Part shown: positions 15,115-24,588 of the stretch, in pieces
How the letters are laid out: each line of letters opens with the position of its first letter
Numbering within the stretch: position 1 is the first letter of the stretch
Position numbers and translations under genes: made by a program
The notes under the pieces: model-generated
What the model saw: the letters and a program-made list of their open reading frames with translations, nothing else
What the model was told of the DNA's origin: nothing
Databases searched by the model: none
NCBI GenBank assembly: GCA_963747755.1
Contig: CAVVGK010000016.1
Coordinates: forward strand, 1 to 64,000
DNA length: 64,000 nucleotides
Direction: 5' to 3'
From: DATFVA01 sp963747755
GTDB lineage: Bacteria > Bacteroidota > Ignavibacteria > Ignavibacteriales > Ignavibacteriaceae

Positions 15115-17852
15115 TCATTTCAGCAGGATCATCTTCCTTGATGAAGAAAAATTACTTCCGTCTGTTCCTCTTGCTTCAAGTGTATAGATATAGATTCCTG
15201 TGGGCATATTCGATGCATCGAATTTTATATTATGTTCACCTGCATTCATTTCAGCATCGTTTATAAGTGAAGCTGCTTTTTCACCCAGCACATTATATAT
15301 GCTTAAGGTTACTCTTGCTTCTGCTTTAAGGCTGAAGGTTATGTTGGTTGAGGGATTGAACGGGTTAGGGTAATTCTGTTTCAGTGAATACTGCAGAGGC
15401 ACATCTATGTTTATTTCTACGGTGTTTGAGTATTTATATGTTCCGTCAAGATCAATCTGTTTAAGCTTGTATGAGTATTTGCCGGTTGCTATATTATCAT
15501 CTGTAAATGAATATGACCTTGGTTCTGTTGTTGTTCCGGATCCTGATACGAATGCGACAGCGGCCCATTGCGGAGTAAGATGATCCGAAACAAGTTCAGG
15601 ATGACTGACAGCTCTCTCTATTTCGAACCCGCGATTATTGGTTTCCGTTGCAGTGCTCCAGTTAAGAACTGCTTTACTGCCCGCTGTTGATACAGTAAAT
15701 GTTAAAAACTCTACCGGTATAATCGTTACTGTCTGTACTGAATCACTTTCTGAATTACCGACTGCATTATATGCATAAACCTTATATGAGTACACAGTGA
15801 ATGGAGTTAATCCTGTATCTATAAATGTGGTTTCATTAGCTCCGACTGAATCTATTAACGTCCAGGTGCCCGGTACACTTAATGAATCATCCTTCCTTTC
15901 GATCTTGAATCCAAGTTCATTATTTGAGTTATCATCCCAGGACAGTGCAACAGTAAAAGTATCGGCAACTGCAATAAGATTGGCAGGAGCTACAGGCAGC
16001 ATCGGGATCATCTCTGATAACGGTCTCCACCATGTTCCGCTGCCGAGTGTACCTGCAAGGATATTTGCATCATCAACAAATAATGTCTGAATATAATTGC
16101 TTATTAACCCGGTTGTAACCGGCTGCCAGCTATCGCCTATATCGGTAGATAGATATACGTCAGCAATCCGGCCGTCGCTTGTGGAGGACGAAGCAAACAG
16201 GTTGTTCCCGACAACAGCCAGCGACCAGACCATCAGTGTTGATGGCAGCCCGTTATTTACCTGGGTCCAGTTGGCACCATTGTCGAGTGATCTGTATACA
16301 CCAATAGCAGCCTGGCCGTTAGGATCACCTGTGCCGGCAAAGATAGTGCTTGTATCCATCACTGCGAGTACAGAGACGCGGTTATCGAGTCCGTTATTCA
16401 CCGCCGTAAATGATGCACCATTATCGTCAGAGCGGAAAGCCCCTCCGTATATTGCGCCTGCAAAAATATGATTCTGATTCGCTGTGAAGCTCATTACCCA
16501 TTTATATTCAAGACCGGGAATTATAGTCCAGTTGCTGCCGCTATCGGTTGAACGAGCGGCGCCGCCGAAAAAAGCTGCACCTGCATAGAGATTGGTACCG
16601 TCACTAAAGAGCGTTTGAAGCATCGAGCCTGCCAGTCCACTCTGCGCCCAGGTTGCGCCGTTATCGGTTGAACGGAAGACACCTGAGCCCATTGTACTTG
16701 CAAAGATATCTGTTCCTACAAGAGCCAGGCCGGTTACCCAGAGATCTAACCCTTCAGAGTTCCACTCTATCCCATCATCGGTTGATGAATAAACACCGAG
16801 GGCTGTACCGGCGTACAATATCTTTCCCCCGGTACCGTCAGGAACTGTAATATACGCATAGATGGTTTTAGCATCGAAACCGGAATTTGCTTCGAACCAA
16901 TCTGAGCCGTTATTGGTGGAACGGAAAATACCCTTTCCGAAAGTGCCCGCGAACAGATCCTGGCTGCTGCTGAACATAATAGCTTCAACCCTGCTGGTGG
17001 TGAGTCCGGAGTTAACGGCATTCCAATTTGAGCCGTTATCCGTTGACAGGAATACTCCTCCCTGCCTGGTTGCTGCAAATATATTTGTACCATTAATTGC
17101 AAATTCACGTATGGTTGCACCCGCAGGTAATCCATTATTTGCCTCGGTCCAGTTAGCTCCATCATCGTTTGAAAGGTAAACGCCGTGAGAAAACGTTCCT
17201 AAAAATATAGTACTTGCACCAGCTCCAAGACAGGGATCGTCCAGGGGAAAAGTAATACCATTACTTGCCTGTACCCAGTTAGCACCATTATCGGTTGATT
17301 TGAGTACCTTAGAAGCCGCTCCCCAGGTAGCAGCATAAATAGTTGTATTCACTACTGCAAGGTCGCGGACATCCAGAGAGAGCATCCCGTTATTCACAGT
17401 TTCCCAGCTAGCTCCGTTATCCGTAGTATGGCAGACACCTCCGCCCTGGCTGGCCATAAACAAGCTTGATCTGTTAAGAACAAAAGCGTGGACGTATGTA
17501 CCTGCAGTAGCATTATTGTTAACATCTACCCAGCTATTACCCATGTCTGTAGAGCGAAAGACACCGCTGCCCCAGGAACCGGCAAAGATATTTGAGCCAT
17601 CAGCAAAGAGAGCTGTTATTCTTATGTTTATCTCTGTTATACCATTGTTGACTGCCGTCAGTTTAAACTGCTATCGGTAGAACGATAAATACCACCGCTC
17701 CACGGAGAAGAAAAAATGGCACCGCTGCTCTCACAAAATGCTCTTACTTCACCGCCTTCGGGTCCTGTATGATTCCATTGTGCATTTGTTTTACCCGATA
17801 AGGATAAAAGAATGCTGAGAATTAAAGTTCCAAACAGATAGAGATTTTTCAT
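15115..17852 (-). pseudogene. T9SS-exported BNR/YCF48 propeller protein, broken by a frameshift
   Basis: The start at 17852 (GGGA upstream) gives a signal peptide and the first blade, then the frame stops after STDSSLN. The next frame continues at once with LTAVNNGITEIN. Inserting one base at about 17659 restores NWTAVNNG, the exact repeat pattern of the other blades, and a protein of about 912 residues. It holds about 15 blades of about 47 residues (STDNGANW, GLP, IFAGT), a fibronectin III-like domain (about 640-725), a beta-sandwich spacer and a T9SS sorting domain with QNYPNPFNPSTN. The missing base may be a real mutation or a sequencing error; the rest is well preserved. A 20-bp dyad lies 67 bp upstream of the start. 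Confidence 0.85.
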
Positions 17853-17919
17853 ATTCATTCCCGCTTATTAATTGTAATTATTACTTGTAAATAAATTGGG
17901 ATTATTCATTCTAAGAGGC

Positions 17920-17939
17920 AACTACGCGTTTACGTAGTT
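17920..17939. promoter_or_regulatory. 20-bp dyad AACTACG..CGTAGTT, candidate LuxR-type site
   Basis: AACTACG and CGTAGTT flank CGTTTA. The site lies between the response regulator stop and the T9SS gene start. A near-identical copy is at 18676-18695. Confidence 0.6.
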
Positions 17940-17975
17940 TTGAGTGAGGATTTCACTTAAAGTTTTTTGTACCCA

Positions 17976-18626
17976 TTAAATCAATTTCTCCCGTAAAGCT
18001 TTTGCCACAGCGCCCTGCCGCGAATGGACCTGGAGTTTCCTGTAAATATTTCGTACATGAAAATCAATAGTATGGTGACTGAGGAATATCTTTTCAGCGA
18101 TCTGAGGTTTTGCGAGTCCTTTCACCAGAAGGTCAAGTATCTGCTCCTCGCGTTTACTCAATCCATATTCATTTTTGCCCGGTTTGATTGTACGGAACAT
18201 CTCAAGCACCGAACGCGCTATCCGCGCATTTATTGGTGCGCCGCCGTCCATTACCTGGTGGAGAGAATCGACAATCTCCTCATTGGTAGCGGTTTTCAGC
18301 AAATAACCCGAAGCACCGGCGCTGATAGCCTTAAATACCTTATCGTGTTCATCGTGGACGGTTAACATTACTATATCGATTTCAGAATTGATTTCTTTTA
18401 TATGATCGATCCCCTCGATTCCCGAGATACCGGGCAATTCGATATCGGATAAAATAATATCCGGCGGTTGAGATTTCTTTAATAGATTAATTGCCTCTTC
18501 GCATGATTCGAAAGAATTACTGCAGATGAAATCGGGCAGACTATTTATTAAGCTTTCGAGGCTGAAACGAAAATCTTCATTATCCTCTATAATCCAGACC
18601 GAAATATTTTCTTTTTTATTATCCAT
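17976..18626 (-). CDS. LuxR/NarL-family response regulator
   Basis: 216 residues from the ATG at 18626 (AGGGGA upstream; an in-frame start at 18677 is less likely). The receiver domain has acidic residues EDNED near the start, phospho-acceptor Asp61 (LSDIELPG) and the conserved Lys in YLLKTA. The C-terminal LuxR-type helix-turn-helix (about 150-210) reads LSKREEQILDLLVKGLAKPQIAEKIFL in two parts, with HTIDFHVRNIYRKLQV. It is coupled to the sensor kinase gene ending 59 bp upstream, which has the matching HisKA_3 type. A 20-bp dyad overlaps its promoter region. Confidence 0.93.
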   Translation of the reverse strand: MDNKKENISVWIIEDNEDFRFSLESLINSLPDFICSNSFESCEEAINLLKKSQPPDIILSDIELPGISGIEGIDHIKEINSEIDIVMLTVHDEHDKVFKAISAGASGYLLKTATNEEIVDSLHQVMDGGAPINARIARSVLEMFRTIKPGKNEYGLSKREEQILDLLVKGLAKPQIAEKIFLSHHTIDFHVRNIYRKLQVHSRQGAVAKALREKLI

Positions 18627-18675
18627 GATCCCCTGTAAAAGTCGCTTAATAATAACAAGGAGTGCTGACTGGTAC

Positions 18676-18695
18676 AACTACGCGTTTACGTTGTT
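18676..18695. promoter_or_regulatory. Second copy of the 20-bp dyad, upstream of the response regulator
   Basis: AACTACGCGTTTACGTTGTT differs by one base from the copy at 17920. It overlaps the stop codon of the kinase gene and ends 50 bp before the regulator ATG, which suggests autoregulation. Confidence 0.6.
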
Positions 18696-21600
18696 TTTAC
18701 CACGACAATTATATTTGTACCGTTCTCCTTAGCGGATTCGATTTTAACATGGCCGCCCAGGGTATTTATTCTGCGTATAATATTTTTAAGTCCGCTGCCT
18801 CTGGTGGTGATTTTTCCATCCTTATCTATCGAACCGGGGATAAGGCCCACTCCGTTATCCGATATTTCAAGGCTGAATAATCCATTATTTATATGCACTT
18901 TAATAACAGCTTTAGAGGCACTGCTATGTTTAGCAATATTATGAAGTATTTCCTTATAGCTAAGAAAAACATTCCTGCGAAACTCCAGCGAGAGTTTTGT
19001 TGAAAGAATTTCCTCAGGCGAAATAAAATCATATTGAACGCCGCCCAACAAAGACTGAGCAGTATCTTTCATTCTGAGTATCATGTCATCCAGTTTATCG
19101 AAATCGGGATTGACGAACCAGACAATATCGCGCATATCGGTTGCAATCTGCGAAGAAGTATTATAGATGCGGCTCAATTCCTGTTTAGATTTATCCGTAA
19201 GAGATACATCATTTTGCAGGAGTCTGCTCCGAAGGACAATACTACCCAGGCTGCTTCCGATCTCATCGTGGAGGTCGGCTGCAATACCCACCCGGAGCCG
19301 CTCTATCTTAAGTATCTGGTTAACGCGGTATTTATAGATTGAGATAAGTGTAGTTATTACAAATACGAGTATCAGAATCCTGAACCACCAGGTCATCCAG
19401 AAGGGAGGGGCAATAAATAAACTGAATGAGGCGCCCTTCTCATTCCATATTCCGTCATCATTGGAAGCCTTCACACGAAGCGTGTACCGGCCGGGATCGA
19501 GATTAGTATAACTTGCGAATCTTTGTTTAGCGGACACTATGTGCCAGGCTTTGTCGAACCCCTTAAGAAAGTATGCATACTGGTTTTTACCGGGCGCGGT
19601 ATAATTAAGGGCAACAAACTCGAACGAGAAGAAATTCTGCGAGTACGATAAGGAAATATTTCCCGTTGAATTCATTGCCTCGGGAAGCTTAAGTTTTTTA
19701 TCAAAAACCCTGAAGGAGGTTATGTAAACCGGCGGAACATTCTTATTATCCTTAATTTGATCGGGGTAAAAAGAATTAAACCCGTTTACGCCGCCAAAAA
19801 ACATTTCGCCGGAGCGGCTTTTATAATAGGCACCCTGATTAAATTCTTTAGCCTGCAGGCCGTCATTAACGTCATAATTCTTAAACTTACCCGTATTAGT
19901 ATTAAACCTGGAGACACCATTGTTGGTGCTTAACCACAAGTTACCCGCGTTATCGGGCAAAATACTTAAAACCACATTATCGGGTAATCCGTCGTTTGCC
20001 GTGTATGAGGTTATCGAAGTACTTCCCGGGGTAAACTTTAGCAATCCATTCCGTGAAGTGCCTATCCAGATAACACTATCGGCAAATAACAGACTGGTAA
20101 TCCCCTTATAGTTGAAGGCTTTTCCTTTAGGCTCAGGGTTTAGGTTATAGTTTATAAACGACTTTGACTGACGGTTTAAATACTTTAAGCCATCGAGAGT
20201 ACCGGCCCATATAGTACCCTGCTTATCTTCGTGGAATACAGTTACCGACTTTCCGCCGCCGATAGAATTCGGCACTTGCTCAGCCGGGTAGTAGTGGCTG
20301 AATGTTGTAGTTATTCTATTCAGAATATCGATACCACCCCTTACGTTTCCGATTAACAAATTTCCGTTAGAGGTTTCATACAGGGCTGTAATATCATTAT
20401 TACTTAAACCTTTTAGATCGATTGGAGAATGCTGCATATATTTTTGAAACATACCTGTAGATTTATCATAATAATTAAGTCCTGCGCCGATTGTACCTAT
20501 CCAGAGCACTCCATCCGAAGTTATACAGAGCGAGAATATTTTATCACTACTGATAGTACGGGGGTCATTTGCGTTATGCCTGTAAGTTTTTACCTCATCC
20601 CTTTTTTTATTGAAATGTTTTAAGCCATTACCATAGGTTCCCACCCAAAGAGTACCATCGCGATCCTCAACAACTGACATGACCACATTTGGGTTATAAG
20701 GATCATCGAGCCAGCGGCTGAACCGGTTGCTGCTCTGATTATAAATTAATGTACCGCGAAAACTGGTACCGATCCACAATATTCCAGTATTATCTTTATA
20801 CAACACATTGATAATATCATTTTTGGTATACGCGATTTGTGAAGCGCTGTTTGTATTCAGATTAAGAACTCTCAAACTCATATAGATCGATCCGATCCAA
20901 AGATTGTTATCCGGATCCTCATAAATTGAACTGACAGCTTTGCTGGTATTGGGATAAGTAATAAATGTTTCAGATTTATTATCGTAGCGTTTAAGGGGCT
21001 GATCGAACGTGCCCACCGACAACGAGCCCGAGTGGTCGATGTAAAGACAAGTAACATTATTACCGTAGGGTGTCGCGGCGGTGCCGGGTGTGGGTGTATC
21101 GGCGGCGACAGGCGTGGTACTACTGCCAGGCCTGGTGGTGCCTGGTGTGGACGTGGTGACAGAGGGGGATGCAGGATCGGTATTCAGATTATCGATCTGT
21201 GAAAAGCCGCGGTTATCTTTCAGATTATATTTAAATAATCCCTTATGCGTGCCGACCCATAAATTATTTTCTTTATCTTCACAAATAGCTGTAATCGAGC
21301 TGCCGTTCAGGCTTAAGGCATTTACTGAATTCAAGCTGAAGCGGATAAAAGTATTACTCTTTCTTACGAAGCGATTTAATCCCGAATTTGTGCCGATCCA
21401 TATATTTGAATCGGAATCTTCGAAAAGCGCAGTGATGTTATTATCGCTGATGCTGAGGGGATCATCAAATGAGTTCAGGTAAGGGTAGAATTTATCCTCA
21501 GAAATTACGTATCTGTTAACACCGCCGTTTGCGGTACCTATCCACAAATCACCCTTTGAATCGCTCAGCAGACATTTTATTATGTTGTCAGATATTGAAT

Positions 21601-21931
21601 TTAAGTCATCCTGTTCGTGTTTGTAAACCTTAATAGAATAGCCGTCGTAACGATTAAGTCCATCCTGAGTACCGAACCACATAAATCCCTTTGCATCCTG
21701 AATTATGGTGTTTACGGATGACTGGGAGAGGCCCTGCTCGAGTCCTATTTGCTCAAACCTCAATGAGTTTTGCTGGGGGAACGCGAGGATGGGAGTCAGG
21801 AGGAGGAGTGCCAATTGAAGACCGGGGATCCATCGAAGATTGAAAATTGAAGATTGAAAACCGGGGGGCAGCGGGCTTAGAGCGGAGCAAGGTTTACGAT
21901 TGAAGATAACGCTGCTAAAATTTCTTAACAT
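18686..21931 (-). CDS. Two-component regulator propeller sensor kinase (HisKA_3)
   Basis: A 1081-residue membrane kinase. Order: signal or anchor segment (about 38-52), two seven-bladed Reg_prop propellers (about 60-720; blades such as GFMWFGTQDGLNRYDG), a Y_Y_Y domain (about 740-805), one membrane helix near 815-835, a HisKA_3 dimerisation helix with DLHDEIGSSLG (His888) and an ATPase domain with DNGVGLIP and GSGLKNIIRR. It pairs with the LuxR-type regulator 59 bp downstream. Two oddities: an insertion of about 30 residues rich in Thr, Pro, Gly and Ala in one blade (DNA 21061-21180, GC-rich), and residues 12-33 encoded by a copy of an intergenic repeat, which separates the basic N-region from the hydrophobic segment. 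Confidence 0.92.
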   Translation of the reverse strand: MLRNFSSVIFNRKPCSALSPLPPGFQSSIFNLRWIPGLQLALLLLTPILAFPQQNSLRFEQIGLEQGLSQSSVNTIIQDAKGFMWFGTQDGLNRYDGYSIKVYKHEQDDLNSISDNIIKCLLSDSKGDLWIGTANGGVNRYVISEDKFYPYLNSFDDPLSISDNNITALFEDSDSNIWIGTNSGLNRFVRKSNTFIRFSLNSVNALSLNGSSITAICEDKENNLWVGTHKGLFKYNLKDNRGFSQIDNLNTDPASPSVTTSTPGTTRPGSSTTPVAADTPTPGTAATPYGNNVTCLYIDHSGSLSVGTFDQPLKRYDNKSETFITYPNTSKAVSSIYEDPDNNLWIGSIYMSLRVLNLNTNSASQIAYTKNDIINVLYKDNTGILWIGTSFRGTLIYNQSSNRFSRWLDDPYNPNVVMSVVEDRDGTLWVGTYGNGLKHFNKKRDEVKTYRHNANDPRTISSDKIFSLCITSDGVLWIGTIGAGLNYYDKSTGMFQKYMQHSPIDLKGLSNNDITALYETSNGNLLIGNVRGGIDILNRITTTFSHYYPAEQVPNSIGGGKSVTVFHEDKQGTIWAGTLDGLKYLNRQSKSFINYNLNPEPKGKAFNYKGITSLLFADSVIWIGTSRNGLLKFTPGSTSITSYTANDGLPDNVVLSILPDNAGNLWLSTNNGVSRFNTNTGKFKNYDVNDGLQAKEFNQGAYYKSRSGEMFFGGVNGFNSFYPDQIKDNKNVPPVYITSFRVFDKKLKLPEAMNSTGNISLSYSQNFFSFEFVALNYTAPGKNQYAYFLKGFDKAWHIVSAKQRFASYTNLDPGRYTLRVKASNDDGIWNEKGASFSLFIAPPFWMTWWFRILILVFVITTLISIYKYRVNQILKIERLRVGIAADLHDEIGSSLGSIVLRSRLLQNDVSLTDKSKQELSRIYNTSSQIATDMRDIVWFVNPDFDKLDDMILRMKDTAQSLLGGVQYDFISPEEILSTKLSLEFRRNVFLSYKEILHNIAKHSSASKAVIKVHINNGLFSLEISDNGVGLIPGSIDKDGKITTRGSGLKNIIRRINTLGGHVKIESAKENGTNIIVVVKTT

Positions 21932-21969
21932 ATCATGAAGAATTTACGAAAAATAATTTTGATTTTTTT

Positions 21970-22021
21970 GGGGAAAGCCTTTATGGTACGTAAATAAAAA
22001 GGGGAAAGCCGAAGCTTTCCC
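21970..22021 (-). promoter_or_regulatory. Terminator-like hairpin in the kinase leader
   Basis: On the minus strand GGGAAAGC, loop TTCG, GCTTTCCC, then TTTTT. A second copy of GGCTTTCCCC lies 31 bp further on (21979-21970) and could pair with the same GGGAAAGC. TACGTAAA (21987-21994), shared with the 17920 dyad, lies between. It may be an attenuator of the kinase operon or just a terminator. Confidence 0.4.
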
Positions 22022-22128
22022 TTAGGTTTGGCTTTTACAATTTATTGACAATTCTCTAACATTTCTATGACATCCCGCGCTGTGTCTTGATATATTTTTA
22101 TGCAGTAAGCAAATACAAGGAGAGTAAA

Positions 22129-23457
22129 ATGAAAAAGTTAATTTGTGCTGCAGTACTGATTTTTATGGTTTTGATGATGGGTTGTAAGGATGAGATTATG
22201 AGTCCTCTTGAACAAAATATTCAGTATAGATTAACGATGGATAAACGTTCGCAGGAATTATTCAAAGAGGGGTGCGATGTTATCCGGGCAGCCGACACCT
22301 TAATTAGCGAATATACCCCGGAAGATACTCCCCTGCTGCAATCGTTATTTTCTGCAGGGTATGATTCTGCCGGTATTGTAAAGGTTATTCACATTGTGCT
22401 CGATTATGATCCGCGGCCGGCCCTCAGCACTTTACTGTTGGTTCTGGATGGTGAGACAGAGGCGCAGATTGCCGGTCTAATACTTAAAGAGTATGTGAGT
22501 GAATTAAACCTCAGCTGGAGCGAGCTGAAATATTTTATTTCACTGCTGCCTGAGATTACGGAGAAGATCAGTGTTCTGAAGGACATCTACGGAAGAGCTC
22601 CGGAAGACATCGTTAAGATGCTGCATGAGCTGAATGAAGATATAAGTATAATCTTTCAGAAAATTCAGGAGCAGTTTCCGCTTACTGAGGAAGAGGTTCA
22701 GGCATTGCTGCTCAGGTTAAAATGTTCTGCTTATGAAATAACCGCAGTATTAGGAGATCAGTATAGTTATTCGGCGGAGGATGTGATTGATTTCCTCACC
22801 GCCAATGGCTACCAGGTAATTGAGATTCTTATAGCTGTGCAGAAGTATTATAATCTTACAATAGTCCAGATCTATGAATTGATCGGCAGATTTAATTTTG
22901 AGCTGGAGGAGATAATAAACATTTTAAAGAATTTGAATTTTGATTCCGGGGAAATAATACAACTCTTGGTGGCTGATTATGAATATCATCTGATGTTCAA
23001 GGCTTTAATTGCAAATAATTATGAGTTGATTGAGGTACTTAAGGAATTAAAGGAATTTTATGCCCTTAACATCATACAGATTACTGAGCTGATTGAAAAT
23101 AATTACAATTATGACATTCATAACATACTACTTAAATTAAAGGAGATGGGATATAGTTTTTCTGAGATCGGGGTTCTGCTGAAGGAGTATTATAATCTTG
23201 AGAGTCAGGAAATTTCACAATACTTAATGGATATCGGCGCCGATGCGAAGGTGATAGTTAACTTTCTGACAGACTATTACAATATGCTGGTGGAGGATAT
23301 TGCCCCGATACTTAACAACCTGCATTTTAGTCTGCCGGATATGGTTTTGGCTCTATGGGATCACATAAAATTTCAGGTACAGAGACTGTGTAATATCTTT
23401 ACTTCACTGGGATATGAGATTTGTGATATACTTAAAATAATTGGGCTAGATTGCTGA
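22129..23457 (+). CDS. Lipoprotein built of helical repeats, unknown function
   Basis: 442 residues from the ATG at 22129 behind AAGGAGAG. The signal ends in the lipobox LMMGC, so Cys20 is probably lipidated and the protein anchored to a membrane. From about residue 60 to the end the sequence is a run of single amphipathic helices of 14-15 residues, pairing into units of about 29. Typical helices are LTIVQIYELIGRFNF, ELEEIINILKNLNF, SFSEIGVLLKEYYN and DAKVIVNFLTDYYN. This predicts an alpha-solenoid. I do not recognise the family. It is strongly acidic with many Tyr and Asn residues between helices. It lies alone between the kinase operon and the TrmB cassette. Confidence 0.75.
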   Translation: MKKLICAAVLIFMVLMMGCKDEIMSPLEQNIQYRLTMDKRSQELFKEGCDVIRAADTLISEYTPEDTPLLQSLFSAGYDSAGIVKVIHIVLDYDPRPALSTLLLVLDGETEAQIAGLILKEYVSELNLSWSELKYFISLLPEITEKISVLKDIYGRAPEDIVKMLHELNEDISIIFQKIQEQFPLTEEEVQALLLRLKCSAYEITAVLGDQYSYSAEDVIDFLTANGYQVIEILIAVQKYYNLTIVQIYELIGRFNFELEEIINILKNLNFDSGEIIQLLVADYEYHLMFKALIANNYELIEVLKELKEFYALNIIQITELIENNYNYDIHNILLKLKEMGYSFSEIGVLLKEYYNLESQEISQYLMDIGADAKVIVNFLTDYYNMLVEDIAPILNNLHFSLPDMVLALWDHIKFQVQRLCNIFTSLGYEICDILKIIGLDC

Positions 23458-23606
23458 GGGGTGCGAAAATTGAGAATATTCGCAGATTTTTAAGATACGG
23501 AAATGGGGTACAAATACGGCATGACTGCGGGGGAAAACTAAGAACGAAGAGGGATCAGAAAAAGTATGACGATTCTGTCACACTGTTGAAAATATCCTCA
23601 TAAAAT

Positions 23607-23635
23607 TTGACAATTAAATTATTAAAGATTACATT
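23607..23635 (+). promoter_or_regulatory. Sigma70-like promoter for TrmB-like gene 2
   Basis: TTGACA (23607-23612), 17 bases, TACATT (23630-23635). The dyad at 23638-23669 starts directly after it, as in copy 1. Confidence 0.6.
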
Positions 23636-23637
23636 GA

Positions 23638-23669
23638 TGTACCCCTTATTAGAATGAGAAGGGGGTACA
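23638..23669 (+). promoter_or_regulatory. Candidate operator: dyad upstream of TrmB-like gene 2
   Basis: TGTACCCC and GGGGGTACA are arranged around a centre about 31 bp before the start codon, covering the expected transcription start. Confidence 0.6.
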
Positions 23670-23683
23670 CTATAAGGCGATAA

Positions 23684-24559
23684 ATGAAAAATGATTTAAT
23701 TTATAAGCTTAAAAAAAGCGGGTTAACACAAAGGGAGGCTCATATATACCTGGCACTGTTACAGAAGAAGGAATTTTATGCTTCAGAGATTTCATCAATA
23801 GCGCCTATCGGGAGGACAAAAATCTATGAATTGATCCCCCGGCTGGTTTCTTTGGGATTTTGTAACGAGGTACAAAAAAATGGAAAGAAAGTTTATAGTG
23901 CGGTGGAGCCCAAAGTTGCATTGAAGAATTTGCTGGCCAACTATAAGCAGGAACTGAATGACATCTTTGTGCAAAAAGAACAGCTGCTGAACGATAAGAT
24001 GAACCTTGTTTCCGAATTGGAAGATGAGCTTGATAATATATATTCGAAGAATGCTCAAAAGTCGGAGGCACTTAATTATATCGAAGTGATTAAAGATATA
24101 AACCAGGTTAAGAATAAATGGCTGGAGCTTCAGAAAAAAACCAGGATTGAACTTCTGGCCTTCAATAAAGCACCTTATAGTATCGTCCATAGTAAGAATG
24201 CTCCCCATCAAAAGAAGATGTTAAAAAGAAACATTCAGGAACGCGGTATTTTTGAATATGGAAGTTTTAAGACAAAAGAAGATCAGGATAATTTTATAAG
24301 AACAGTTGATATGTATGCAGGTTTAGGTGAAGACTGCAGAGTAATTAAGGAGCTTCCGATGAAACTTGTTGTGATTGATGAAAAAATAACAATGCTTGCT
24401 CTTAACGATCCTGTTTCAATGACACCGAGTATCACCACCATGATAGTTACTCATCCCAGTTTTGCAAAAGCTCAAAAACAAGTATTCGAAAGCTATTGGA
24501 AAATTTCAATTCCTCTCAAAATATACAAGCAAAAATACAGTTCTAGCTTAATTAAATAA
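23684..24559 (+). CDS. TrmB-like transcriptional regulator (copy 2)
   Basis: A 291-residue paralogue of the regulator at 12847-13692. The winged helix shows LTQREAHIYLALLQKKEFYA and GRTKIYELIPRL, followed by a coiled coil (about 90-120) and the conserved C-terminal block PMKLVVIDE, ITMLALND and PSITTMIVTHPSFAKAQ. The block is almost the same in both copies, so they probably sense the same kind of signal. AAGG lies before the ATG. It is followed after 29 bp by a T9SS propeller gene, which it presumably controls. Confidence 0.86.
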   Translation: MKNDLIYKLKKSGLTQREAHIYLALLQKKEFYASEISSIAPIGRTKIYELIPRLVSLGFCNEVQKNGKKVYSAVEPKVALKNLLANYKQELNDIFVQKEQLLNDKMNLVSELEDELDNIYSKNAQKSEALNYIEVIKDINQVKNKWLELQKKTRIELLAFNKAPYSIVHSKNAPHQKKMLKRNIQERGIFEYGSFKTKEDQDNFIRTVDMYAGLGEDCRVIKELPMKLVVIDEKITMLALNDPVSMTPSITTMIVTHPSFAKAQKQVFESYWKISIPLKIYKQKYSSSLIK

Positions 24560-24588
24560 TTTGTTACTTAAACATTAAGAGGAGTAAT

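Noticed and set aside
16521..17179. ORFs antisense to the propeller genes (for example 16767-17165, 16862-17179, 26190-26570)
   Set aside because: Repeated blades leave long open antisense frames; no start signals or domains.
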